In this document: in pieces, positions 12,752-18,775 of the stretch
Layout: every line of letters begins with the position of its first letter
How positions within the stretch are numbered: position 1 is the first letter of the stretch
DNA from: an uncultured Oscillospiraceae bacterium
Lineage (GTDB): Bacteria; Bacillota; Clostridia; Oscillospirales; Oscillospiraceae
Direction: 5' to 3'
Length of the DNA: 30,680 nt
Assembly: GCA_900763705.1 (NCBI GenBank)
Contig: CAAFLG010000047.1
Coordinates: forward strand, 1 to 30,680
Program-made: the position numbers and the translations under genes
Notes under the pieces: model-generated
The model's database searches: none
Told to the model about the DNA's origin: nothing
The model's input: the letters and a program-made list of their open reading frames with translations, nothing else

Positions 12752-14224
12752 ATGAAACGAATTTTTTCTTTGCTGCTCGCCGCAGCGATGATGCTCTCCC
12801 TCTGCGCCTGCGGCGCGGGAAACGCGGACGAGCGCGAAAAGGAGAAGAACGAAGTGAAACGCGACCCTGCCGCCGCGCAGTATTTGCAGGAGCTTGCCGT
12901 GAAGACGGCGGAATACCCCGCCCTTCCCGCCATGCCGAGCACCGAGGAGCTGGACAAGGCCTTCAGCACCATCGACTATGACAAGATGGGCGCGGAGGCC
13001 TACGAAAAGGCGCAGGAAAAGATCTGGGCGGACTGGGACGAGCGCAGCACAAAGTATTACGATGCGCTCCGCGCGCTGAGAAGCGAGGGCACGGCGCAGA
13101 GCGCCGCCTTCCTCGGCTTTACGAAGTCGGCGGCGGGCACGCTGCTCTCCGGCGAGGACAATACCGTACTCTCGCCCGCGAATCTCTACCTTGCCCTTGC
13201 CATGCTCAGCGAGACGACGGACGGTGAGAGCCGGGAGCAGCTTCTCTCCCTTCTCGGCCTTACCGACACCGCGACGGCGCAGAGCGCCGCCAACTACATC
13301 TGGCGCAACCTCTACGGCGAGACCGCGACAGGCAAAACGCAGCTGGCAAGCTCCCTCTGGCTGAGCGATAGCGTGCCCTACAACGAGGAAACGCTCGAAA
13401 CGCTCGCCCGGCAGTACCTCACCTCGACCTTCTCCGCGCCGATGGGCGAAAAGAAGACCGACAGCGCCATCGCCGAGTGGATCAACGAAAATACCGGCGG
13501 CCTGCTCGCTGACGCCGCGGGCGGCATCGAGACCAAGCCCGAGACGGTGATGCTGCTCTTGACGACGCTCTACTTTAAGGATCAGTGGCGCGACGAATTC
13601 TGGGCGAAGGAGACACGGCAGGATGTTTTCACCGCAGCGGGCGGTGCGCAGCAGACGGTCGACTTCATGCACCTCACGCAGGATCGTGCCGCTTACTGCC
13701 GGGGCGAAAACTACACCGTGGCGGAGCTGCGCTTTCAGGGCGGGCAGGCGATGCGCTTCCTGCTGCCCGACGAGGGCACGAGCCTTGAACGCCTCCTTGC
13801 GGACGGCAGCGCCGTGGGCGGACTGCTCGGTTACGACATGGGCGTGAGCCTGCCGAGCGGCAAGCTCGTCTGGAGCGTGCCGAAGTTCGACGTCAGCTCC
13901 GATCTTGAGCTGACCGACGCGCTCCATGCGCTGGGCGTTTCCGATGTCTTTGACTTTGATCGCGCGGACTTTTCGCCGCTTGTCGACTTCGATCGCTTTG
14001 ATAAGGCGGTCGCCGTGACGCAGGTGCAGCACGCCGCGCGCGTCAAGATCGACGAAAAGGGCTGCGAGGCCGCGGCCTTTACCGCTGTCACGGCGGAAGC
14101 CACGTCCGCCGCGCCCGAAGACCTACCCGTGGTGGAGATGGATCTGAACCGGCCGTTTGTCTTTATGATCACCGGCGTGGAGGGTCTGCCGCTCTTCCTC
14201 GGCACGGTGAATACGATGGAGTGA
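12752..14224 (+). CDS. Serpin-family lipoprotein (serine protease inhibitor)
   Basis: The 490-residue protein has a lipoprotein signal (lipobox ending at C20), an unusual helical charged spacer (about 22-112), then a full serpin fold. Serpin landmarks are NTVLSPANLYLALAML (137-152), TTLYFKDQWRDEF, the hinge DEKGCEAAAFTAV (434-446) and the C-terminal DLNRPFVFMI...PLFLGTVNTM. With G437 as P15, the scissile bond falls near T451-S452, plus or minus one residue. The small-residue hinge (EAAAFTA) predicts an inhibitory serpin that traps a protease, although P14 is Cys rather than Thr/Ser. It should be anchored on the outer face of the membrane. GGAGG precedes the ATG. The gene diverges from the ECF sigma and has a matching ECF-type promoter. 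The target protease is unknown: host enzymes or the cell's own. Confidence 0.93.
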   Translation: MKRIFSLLLAAAMMLSLCACGAGNADEREKEKNEVKRDPAAAQYLQELAVKTAEYPALPAMPSTEELDKAFSTIDYDKMGAEAYEKAQEKIWADWDERSTKYYDALRALRSEGTAQSAAFLGFTKSAAGTLLSGEDNTVLSPANLYLALAMLSETTDGESREQLLSLLGLTDTATAQSAANYIWRNLYGETATGKTQLASSLWLSDSVPYNEETLETLARQYLTSTFSAPMGEKKTDSAIAEWINENTGGLLADAAGGIETKPETVMLLLTTLYFKDQWRDEFWAKETRQDVFTAAGGAQQTVDFMHLTQDRAAYCRGENYTVAELRFQGGQAMRFLLPDEGTSLERLLADGSAVGGLLGYDMGVSLPSGKLVWSVPKFDVSSDLELTDALHALGVSDVFDFDRADFSPLVDFDRFDKAVAVTQVQHAARVKIDEKGCEAAAFTAVTAEATSAAPEDLPVVEMDLNRPFVFMITGVEGLPLFLGTVNTME

Positions 14225-14225
14225 A

Positions 14226-14500
14226 GGCAGCGCCTGTCGGTGCTGCACGAGCAAGGGAGGGATATCTCTTTTGGAAAAGAGATATCCCTCCCTTAGACCC
14301 ACCCAGAGAAAATTTGCATTGCGGGTTTGCGGCTTGAAGGGTTGCACGCGCTGCGCAGTGGAGGTGCGGTGTACGTGGCTGCGCCACGAGTCTTCTGCGA
14401 GTCGTTACCGACAGCAACCGCGCCCTACTCCGTGGGGCGCGAGTGACGCTCCCTCGGCGGCGGACTGCGGTGCGGGCGGCGGCATTGCTGCGCTCGCCGC
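14226..14500. repeat. Structured dispersed repeat, left copy (inverted partner at 14970-15240)
   Basis: This gene-free stretch starts 1 bp after the serpin stop. It is a diverged inverted copy of 14970-15240. A 39-bp block (14336-14374) is identical to the reverse complement of 15095-15133. It contains four hairpins: 14227-14246 (8-bp arms), 14253-14294 (19-bp perfect stem, 4-base loop), 14374-14388 (CGTGGC/GCCACG) and 14419-14441 (CGCGCCC/GGGCGCG). Stem sequences differ from the other copy but pairing is kept. No plausible coding frame is conserved. The long hairpin could also terminate serpin transcription. Confidence 0.85.
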
Positions 14501-14517
14501 GCTCTTCAGATGATGAA

Positions 14518-14543
14518 AAAACGACCGCATTAGCAGTCGTTTT
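14518..14543 (-). terminator. Terminator overlapping the end of the RHH gene
   Basis: AAAACGACCGC (14518-14528) pairs with GCAGTCGTTTT (14533-14543) with one C-A mismatch and a 4-base loop. Read leftward it is followed by a run of T's. The RHH stop codon (14530-14532) lies in the loop. Confidence 0.75.
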
Positions 14544-14709
14544 CTTGTTCCTTCAGGTCATCCAGAGCAGAGCGGACAGCGGCAACAACAAATGCCGAAA
14601 ACGTACAATCCTTGCCGCGGATCACCTCTTCGATTTCTTCAAGCATATCGTTGGGAAAGCGTACCGATTTACTCGTCGTCGGCGGTACGCTCGGAATCTT
14701 AAAGGCCAT
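14530..14709 (-). CDS. Small ribbon-helix-helix DNA-binding protein
   Basis: The 59-residue protein contains a ribbon-helix-helix motif: a beta strand (TSKSVRFPND), a helix (MLEEIEEVIRGKD) and a second helix (TFSAFVVAAVRSALDDLKEQ). It resembles the YlcI/YnfO and CopG-like groups, which are autorepressors and antitoxins. The ATG at 14707-14709 has AGGTGAG about 4 bp upstream. A TTG five codons earlier is less likely. It diverges from a 49-codon gene across a 105-bp spacer with repeated half-sites, and has its own terminator. The pair is boxed by inverted repeats. It may be a regulator or an antitoxin. No toxin family is recognised next to it. Confidence 0.8.
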   Translation of the reverse strand: MAFKIPSVPPTTSKSVRFPNDMLEEIEEVIRGKDCTFSAFVVAAVRSALDDLKEQENDC

Positions 14710-14720
14710 AGTTCTCACCT

Positions 14721-14795
14721 GCAATACAATTTATATGACAAGTGTATTGCATAATGCGACAAATATGTGTACTATAAACGTATGACATTTGTATT
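14721..14795. promoter_or_regulatory. Shared control region of the RHH / 49-aa gene pair
   Basis: An imperfect direct repeat TATGACANNTGTATT occurs at 14734-14748 and 14781-14795. GCAATAC (14721-14727) and GTATTGC (14744-14750) form an inverted pair. Short repeated TGTATT/AATACA half-sites are typical RHH operators. A rightward promoter TTGCAT-N17-TACTAT is possible around 14747-14775. Binding is inferred. Confidence 0.5.
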
Positions 14796-14814
14796 TCTAT
14801 AGGAGGAGCGCACA

Positions 14815-14964
14815 ATGAACTACGAAAAGCTGTATCACCTGCTGTTCAATGCCATCACGGATGCATTGGAGCAAATGGAACAACAAAACTACGGCACTGC
14901 CAAAAACCTGCTCATCACTGCCCAGCAAGAAGCGGAAGAAATCTATATGTCAGCAGAATCCTAA
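14815..14964 (+). CDS. 49-residue conserved-looking hypothetical protein
   Basis: This short gene encodes an acidic, helical protein: MNYEKLYHLLFNAITDALEQ at the start, then MEQQNYGTAKNLLITAQQEA and EEIYMSAES. It has no signal peptide or membrane segment. The pattern suggests two amphipathic helices with a TPR-like or small coiled-coil fold. A very strong AGGAGGAG site stands 6 bp before the ATG, which makes it a real gene despite its size. It diverges from the RHH gene. Its stop codon is 5 bp before the right structured repeat. I recall similar short proteins as uncharacterised in gut Clostridia, often near mobile DNA, but no function can be named. A partner of the RHH protein is possible. 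Confidence 0.75.
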   Translation: MNYEKLYHLLFNAITDALEQMEQQNYGTAKNLLITAQQEAEEIYMSAES

Positions 14965-14969
14965 CTGCG

Positions 14970-15240
14970 GCGGCGAGCGAAGCAATGCCACCGCCCGCAC
15001 CGCAGTCCGCCGCCGAGCTACCGTCACACGCGCGCTACGGAGTGCGCGCGGTTGATACCGGTAACGAAGCGCAGAAGACTCATGGCGAAGCCATGTACAC
15101 CGCACCTCCACTGCGCAGCGCGTGCAACCCTTCGAGCCAAAAGCCCGCAATGCAAGCCTTTCTCTGGGGGTTCAAAAGGGGGTGTTCTCTTTTGCGAAAG
15201 AGAACACCCCCTTTGCCCGTGCAGCGCCATCGGCGCTGCC
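14970..15240. repeat. Structured dispersed repeat, right copy (inverted)
   Basis: This is the inverted counterpart of 14226-14500, filling the gene-free space between the 49-aa gene and tRNA-Gly. Its hairpins are 15029-15050 (CGCGCGC/GCGCGCG), 15081-15095 (CATGGC/GCCATG), 15175-15214 (18-bp perfect stem, 4-base loop) and 15221-15239 (GCAGCGCC/GGCGCTGC). Each has a counterpart in the left copy with altered but still complementary bases. I saw no target-site duplication around the pair. Confidence 0.85.
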
Positions 15241-15267
15241 CTCCCTTGCCCTTCGGCAAAAATAAAA

Positions 15268-15295
15268 AAGCACCACAACCTTCGTTGTGATGCTT
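15268..15295 (-). terminator. Terminator of tRNA-Gly
   Basis: AAGCACCACAAC (15268-15279) pairs with GTTGTGATGCTT (15284-15295) with one mismatch/wobble. Read leftward it is followed by a T-rich run. It begins 2 bp past the tRNA 3' end. Confidence 0.85.
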
Positions 15296-15297
15296 TA

Positions 15298-15373
15298 TGG
15301 AGCGGGCGACGAGGCTCGAACTCGCTACCTCCACATTGGCAAAATGGAGCTCTACCAGATGAGCTACGCCCGC
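15298..15373 (-). tRNA. tRNA-Gly (anticodon GCC)
   Basis: The 76-nt cloverleaf reads leftward. The acceptor arms GCGGGCG and CGCCCGC pair fully. The D-arm is GCTC/GAGC. The anticodon loop TTGCCAA gives GCC for glycine, with U33 correct. The T-loop is TTCGAGC, and an encoded CCA end follows discriminator T. The anticodon stem has one T-T mismatch at its loop end (31-39). It has its own promoter and terminator. Confidence 0.96.
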
Positions 15374-15385
15374 GGAACAGTTAGT

Positions 15386-15414
15386 ACTATAGCAGATGAT
15401 TTGCGCTTTGTCAA
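15386..15414 (-). promoter_or_regulatory. Promoter of tRNA-Gly
   Basis: On the minus strand, TTGACA (15409-15414) and TATAGT (15386-15391) are 17 bp apart, about 13 bp before the tRNA 5' end. Confidence 0.85.
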
Positions 15415-15445
15415 GGGTAATTTCACATTTCCTTGCAGGAACTTG

Positions 15446-15474
15446 TTGCAAATCGAAAGGCGCTGTGATAAACT
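15446..15474 (+). promoter_or_regulatory. Candidate prfC promoter
   Basis: TTGCAA (15446-15451) and TAAACT (15469-15474) are 17 bp apart, about 33 bp before the prfC ATG. Confidence 0.5.
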
Positions 15475-15507
15475 TTTTGATACATTCGTAATTTTCAGGA
15501 GGAAACC

Positions 15508-17088
15508 ATGGCCACTTTACAGGAAGAGATCTCCCGCCGCAGGACGTTTGCGATCATTTCGCACCCGGACGCCGGTAAAACCACGCTGACGGAAAAGTTC
15601 CTGCTTTACGGCGGAGCCATCGCGCAGGCGGGCGAAGTCAAGGGCAAGCGCGAGCGGGCGGCCAAGTCCGACTGGATGGAGATCGAAAAGCAACGCGGCA
15701 TTTCCGTCACCTCGTCGGTCATGCAGTTCCAGCACGGCGGCTACTGCATCAACATTCTCGATACCCCGGGCCATCAGGACTTCTCCGAGGACACCTACCG
15801 CACGCTGATGGCGGCGGACAGCGCCGTGATGGTCATTGACGGTGCGAAGGGCGTCGAGCCGCAGACGCGCAAGCTCTTCAAGGTCTGCGCCCTGCGCAAC
15901 ATTCCCATTTTCACCTTCATCAACAAGATGGACCGCGAAACGCGCGACCCGCTCGAGCTCTGCGAGGAGGTCGAGCGCGAGCTGGGCATCGACACTTACC
16001 CTGTCAACTGGCCCATCGGCTGCGGCAAGGAATTTTTCGGCGTGTACGACCGCCACAAGCACTGCATCCTGCACTTCACCGATGAGGGCCACGCGAAAAA
16101 GGCCGGCGTCACCTCGATTGAGCTGGACGATCCCACGCTTGTTGAGATGCTGGGGCAAAAGCGCCGCGACACGCTCGCCGACGAGGTGGAGCTGCTCGGC
16201 GCGGGCCGTGATTTTGACTTAGACGCCGTGCGCTGCGGCAAGCTCTCCCCCGTCTTCTTTGGCAGCGCGCTGACGAACTTCGGCGTTGAGCCGTTTCTGA
16301 ACGCATTTTTGGAGATGACCACGCCGCCGCTGCCGCGCGTGAGCGACTCCGGCGAGGTGGACGTTTATTCCCCCGATTTTTCCGCCTTCGTCTTCAAGAT
16401 CCAGGCCAACATGAACAAGGCGCACCGCGACCGTCTTGCCTTTATGCGCATCTGCTCGGGCAAGTTCGAGCGCGACTGCGAGTATTTCCATATGCAGTCC
16501 GGGCGCAAGATGCGTCTCTCCCAGCCGCAGACGATGATGGCTGCCGAGCGCGAGATCGTGGACGAGGCCTACGCGGGCGACATCATCGGCGTGTTCGACC
16601 CCGGCATCTTCTCGATCGGCGACACGATCACCGTGCCGGGCAAGAAGTTCCGCTTCTCCGGCATCCCGACCTTCGAGCCCGAGCATTTCATGCTCGTCTC
16701 GCCCAAGGACACGATGAAGCGCAAGCAGTTCGTCAAGGGCGTGGAGCAGATCGCGCAGGAGGGCGCCATCCAGATCTTCAAGATCCCCGACAGCGGCTTT
16801 GAGGATGTGGTCGTCGGCGTGGTCGGCACGCTGCAATTCGACGTCTTTGAATACCGCATGAAAAATGAGTACGGCGTCGACCTGCGCATGAGCGGCCTTC
16901 CCTATGAGCACCTGCGCTTCATCCGCGAGTGCCCCTGCGATGTAAAGGACCTGATGCTCTGCTCCGGGTCCCGCGTGCTCGAGGACTTCAAGGGCCGCAA
17001 GCTCATCGCCTTCGGCGGCGAGTGGAGCGTGGGCTTCCTCACCAAGCACAACGAGGGCCTCGTGCTCGAGGACTGGCTCAGCGTGTAA
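15508..17088 (+). CDS. prfC: Peptide chain release factor 3
   Basis: This 526-residue translational GTPase removes RF1/RF2 from the ribosome after peptide release. The GTPase motifs are G1 SHPDAGKTT (18-26), G2 RGISVTSS, G3 DTPGHQDF and G4 NKMDR. The spacing after the G1 motif and the insert PVNWPIGCGKEFFGVYDR are RF3-specific and separate it from EF-G. EF-Tu-like domain II and the RF3 C-terminal domain follow (KRKQFVKGVEQIAQEGAIQ, then GTLQFDVFEYRM). Length is normal. AGGAGG lies 6-7 bp before the ATG. It stands alone, convergent with udk. Confidence is very high. Confidence 0.98.
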   Translation: MATLQEEISRRRTFAIISHPDAGKTTLTEKFLLYGGAIAQAGEVKGKRERAAKSDWMEIEKQRGISVTSSVMQFQHGGYCINILDTPGHQDFSEDTYRTLMAADSAVMVIDGAKGVEPQTRKLFKVCALRNIPIFTFINKMDRETRDPLELCEEVERELGIDTYPVNWPIGCGKEFFGVYDRHKHCILHFTDEGHAKKAGVTSIELDDPTLVEMLGQKRRDTLADEVELLGAGRDFDLDAVRCGKLSPVFFGSALTNFGVEPFLNAFLEMTTPPLPRVSDSGEVDVYSPDFSAFVFKIQANMNKAHRDRLAFMRICSGKFERDCEYFHMQSGRKMRLSQPQTMMAAEREIVDEAYAGDIIGVFDPGIFSIGDTITVPGKKFRFSGIPTFEPEHFMLVSPKDTMKRKQFVKGVEQIAQEGAIQIFKIPDSGFEDVVVGVVGTLQFDVFEYRMKNEYGVDLRMSGLPYEHLRFIRECPCDVKDLMLCSGSRVLEDFKGRKLIAFGGEWSVGFLTKHNEGLVLEDWLSV

Positions 17089-17109
17089 GCGCCATAACTA
17101 TTATAATGT

Positions 17110-17146
17110 AAAAAAGACGCGGTTAAGCGATATGCTCCCGTTTTTT
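17110..17146. terminator. Weak bidirectional terminator between prfC and udk
   Basis: An A-run with ACGCGG and CCCGT with a T-run form an imperfect stem, with a smaller AGC/GCT pairing inside. It lies midway between two convergent genes. The stem has a bulge, so strength is doubtful. Confidence 0.4.
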
Positions 17147-17151
17147 CTGAT

Positions 17152-17769
17152 TCAATCCGTGGCGGCGATGTGGCTTGCGATGCGCTGCATGATCATGTCG
17201 AGCGCGACTAAGTTGTGCCCGCCCTCAAGCACGATGATATCGGCATACTTGCGGCTCGGCTCGACGAACTGCTCGTGCATGGGCTTGACGGTCGTGAGAT
17301 ACTGCGTGATGACGCTCTCGAGCGTGCGGCCGCGGTCGCGCACGTCGCGCAGGGCGCGGCGCAGGATGCGCACGTCCGCGTCGGTCTCGACAAAAATCTT
17401 GATATCCAGCATCTCGCGCAGGCGCGGATCCTGAAGAATGAGGATGCCCTCGACGATGACGACCTTGCTCGGCAGGATGAGCTCGGTCTCGTCCGTGCGC
17501 TGGTGCTCGGAGAAGGAGTAGACGGGGCAGCGGATGGCCTTGCCTGCTTTAAGTTCTTTGAGCTGCTCGACCATCAGGTCGGTCTCAAAGGCGTTGGGGT
17601 GGTCATAGTTCTGCTGGCAGCGCTCTTCAAAGGGAAGGTCCTGGTGCTTATAGTAGCTGTCGTGGTGGACAACGCTGATATCATCGCCGAAGTGCTGCTT
17701 CAAATGCTCGGTGAGCGTCGTTTTGCCAGAGCCGGTGCCGCCTGCAATGCCGATAAAAATGGTGTTCAT
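17152..17769 (-). CDS. udk: Uridine kinase
   Basis: The 205-residue enzyme phosphorylates uridine and cytidine with ATP or GTP in pyrimidine salvage. It shows the P-loop GGTGSGKT (10-17), the nucleoside-binding VVHHDSYYK, NYDHPNAFE, the YSFSEHQR segment, VIVEGILIL (Walker B-like) and the lid region ILRRALRDVRDRGR. Phosphoribulokinase is a relative but is longer and lacks these features. The ATG at 17767-17769 has GGAGG 8 bp upstream. An in-frame extension to 17832 covers the promoter and is rejected. Transcription starts from TTGCTT-N17-TATAAT just upstream. Confidence 0.96.
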   Translation of the reverse strand: MNTIFIGIAGGTGSGKTTLTEHLKQHFGDDISVVHHDSYYKHQDLPFEERCQQNYDHPNAFETDLMVEQLKELKAGKAIRCPVYSFSEHQRTDETELILPSKVVIVEGILILQDPRLREMLDIKIFVETDADVRILRRALRDVRDRGRTLESVITQYLTTVKPMHEQFVEPSRKYADIIVLEGGHNLVALDMIMQRIASHIAATD

Positions 17770-17803
17770 CGCCGCATCCTCCGTGTATGTCGTATTTTTT
17801 ACT

Positions 17804-17832
17804 ATTATAGGGGCGGCGGGGCGGAAAAGCAA
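17804..17832 (-). promoter_or_regulatory. udk promoter
   Basis: On the minus strand, TTGCTT (17827-17832) and TATAAT (17804-17809) are 17 bp apart. It diverges from the promoter at 17863-17891. Confidence 0.75.
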
Positions 17833-17862
17833 GGCGGCGGCTCAAAATTTTGCGCGTTGCCG

Positions 17863-17891
17863 TTGACGCGGGGCAAAAAAACAAGTATTAT
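17863..17891 (+). promoter_or_regulatory. Promoter of zinc-ribbon membrane protein gene
   Basis: TTGACG (17863-17868) and TATTAT (17886-17891) are 17 bp apart. The leader to the ATG at 17960 is about 60 bp. Confidence 0.7.
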
Positions 17892-17959
17892 GTAAAGGAA
17901 CGGCGCGGTCTGCGCGCCCGCAGGAACAACGATTTGTGAAAAAAGAAAGGAGCGGCGCT

Positions 17960-18655
17960 ATGGATCTTCTCAAATGTCCGCGCTGCGGTGAGGAATATTC
18001 CCCCAGCTATCGCAGATGCCCCTTCTGCGAAGAGGGCGACCATCCGCGCAAGATCAGCAAGCACAACGGCACGGGAAAGGGCGGCGGCCGCCGCGTTTCG
18101 GATAAAAAGCAGACGCACTCCGCCCGCGGCGCGATGGCCGCGGTCATCGTGGTGGCGCTGCTGCTTTTGAGCTGGTCGCTCTTTGGCGACAAGATCGTCG
18201 CCAAGATCGGCCCCGATGAGGACGGCGACAAGCCCGGTGTGCAGGACGACATCAATAAGCCTGTGGACGGTGAGACGGACACAGACGGCGAGAATGACCC
18301 AGGCATCGGCGAAGAGCCGAACGTGAGCGATCCGACGGGCGGCGAAACGACCGATCCCGGCACGACCGCCCCGGTCACTCCGACGGTGGACGCCTCGGCG
18401 CTGAGCATCAAGACCAACGTCGGTACGACGCTTTCCAAGGACGCGAACGGCACCTTCGACTGCACGATCAAGGCGAGCGAATCCATCCGCCTGAGCGTTT
18501 TCGGAACGGACGCGGCCACTACCTGGGCGGTAGCGGACGCGAGCGTTCTGTCCATCTCGGCAGACGGCACGATCTCGCCCATCAAGGCGGGCATCACGAC
18601 CGTGACGGCCACGGTCGGCGGCGCGGTGCTGTCGATCATCGTGCGCATCAAGTGA
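17960..18655 (+). CDS. Zinc-ribbon, single-TM protein with extracellular Ig-like (BIG2) domain
   Basis: The 231-residue protein has three parts. An N-terminal zinc ribbon carries C6-x2-C9 and C20-x2-C23 (CPRC, CPFC). A basic linker and one transmembrane helix (about 58-76) follow. The outside part is an acidic, Thr/Gly/Pro-rich stalk (about 83-145) and a C-terminal beta domain with the BIG2 pattern (TWAVADASVLSISADGTISP, then AGITTVTATVGG). The layout puts the zinc ribbon in the cytoplasm and the Ig-like domain at the surface. The ATG at 17960 has AAAGGAG 8 bp upstream. It has its own promoter and a strong terminator, so it is a single-gene unit. Function is unknown; a surface-linked sensor or adhesion role is only a guess. 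Confidence 0.85.
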   Translation: MDLLKCPRCGEEYSPSYRRCPFCEEGDHPRKISKHNGTGKGGGRRVSDKKQTHSARGAMAAVIVVALLLLSWSLFGDKIVAKIGPDEDGDKPGVQDDINKPVDGETDTDGENDPGIGEEPNVSDPTGGETTDPGTTAPVTPTVDASALSIKTNVGTTLSKDANGTFDCTIKASESIRLSVFGTDAATTWAVADASVLSISADGTISPIKAGITTVTATVGGAVLSIIVRIK

Positions 18656-18657
18656 AC

Positions 18658-18689
18658 AAAAAAGAGCTGCTTTTCGGCAGCTCTTTTTT
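18658..18689 (+). terminator. Strong intrinsic terminator
   Basis: AAAAAAGAGCTGC (18658-18670) pairs perfectly with GCAGCTCTTTTTT (18677-18689) around a 6-base loop, 2 bp after the stop codon, with a T-run. Confidence 0.93.
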
Positions 18690-18712
18690 TATGCAAAAGG
18701 GAGCGGCTTTCC

Positions 18713-18741
18713 TTGCAAGGCCTGCGCGCCTGTGCTACAAT
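18713..18741 (+). promoter_or_regulatory. Promoter of ABC exporter operon
   Basis: TTGCAA (18713-18718) and TACAAT (18736-18741) are 17 bp apart, about 34 bp before the ABC gene ATG. Confidence 0.7.
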
Positions 18742-18775
18742 TATCTTGAATCCTTATATGCAGGAGTAAGACGAC

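Noticed and set aside
12743..14032. 429-codon open frame opposite the serpin
   Set aside because: No good ribosome site; it is the shadow of a GC-rich gene with clear serpin motifs.
14226..15240. Insertion sequence or classical transposon formed by the inverted repeats
   Set aside because: There is no transposase between the repeats and no visible target-site duplication outside them.
14950..15451. Several overlapping short frames in the right repeat and across tRNA-Gly
   Set aside because: They cross hairpins and the tRNA, lack ribosome sites, and differences between repeat copies preserve base pairing rather than a reading frame.
17863..17891. ECF-type promoter before the zinc-ribbon gene as a further target of the sigma factor
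   Set aside because: The region carries a sigma-A type TTGACG-N17-TATTAT instead.
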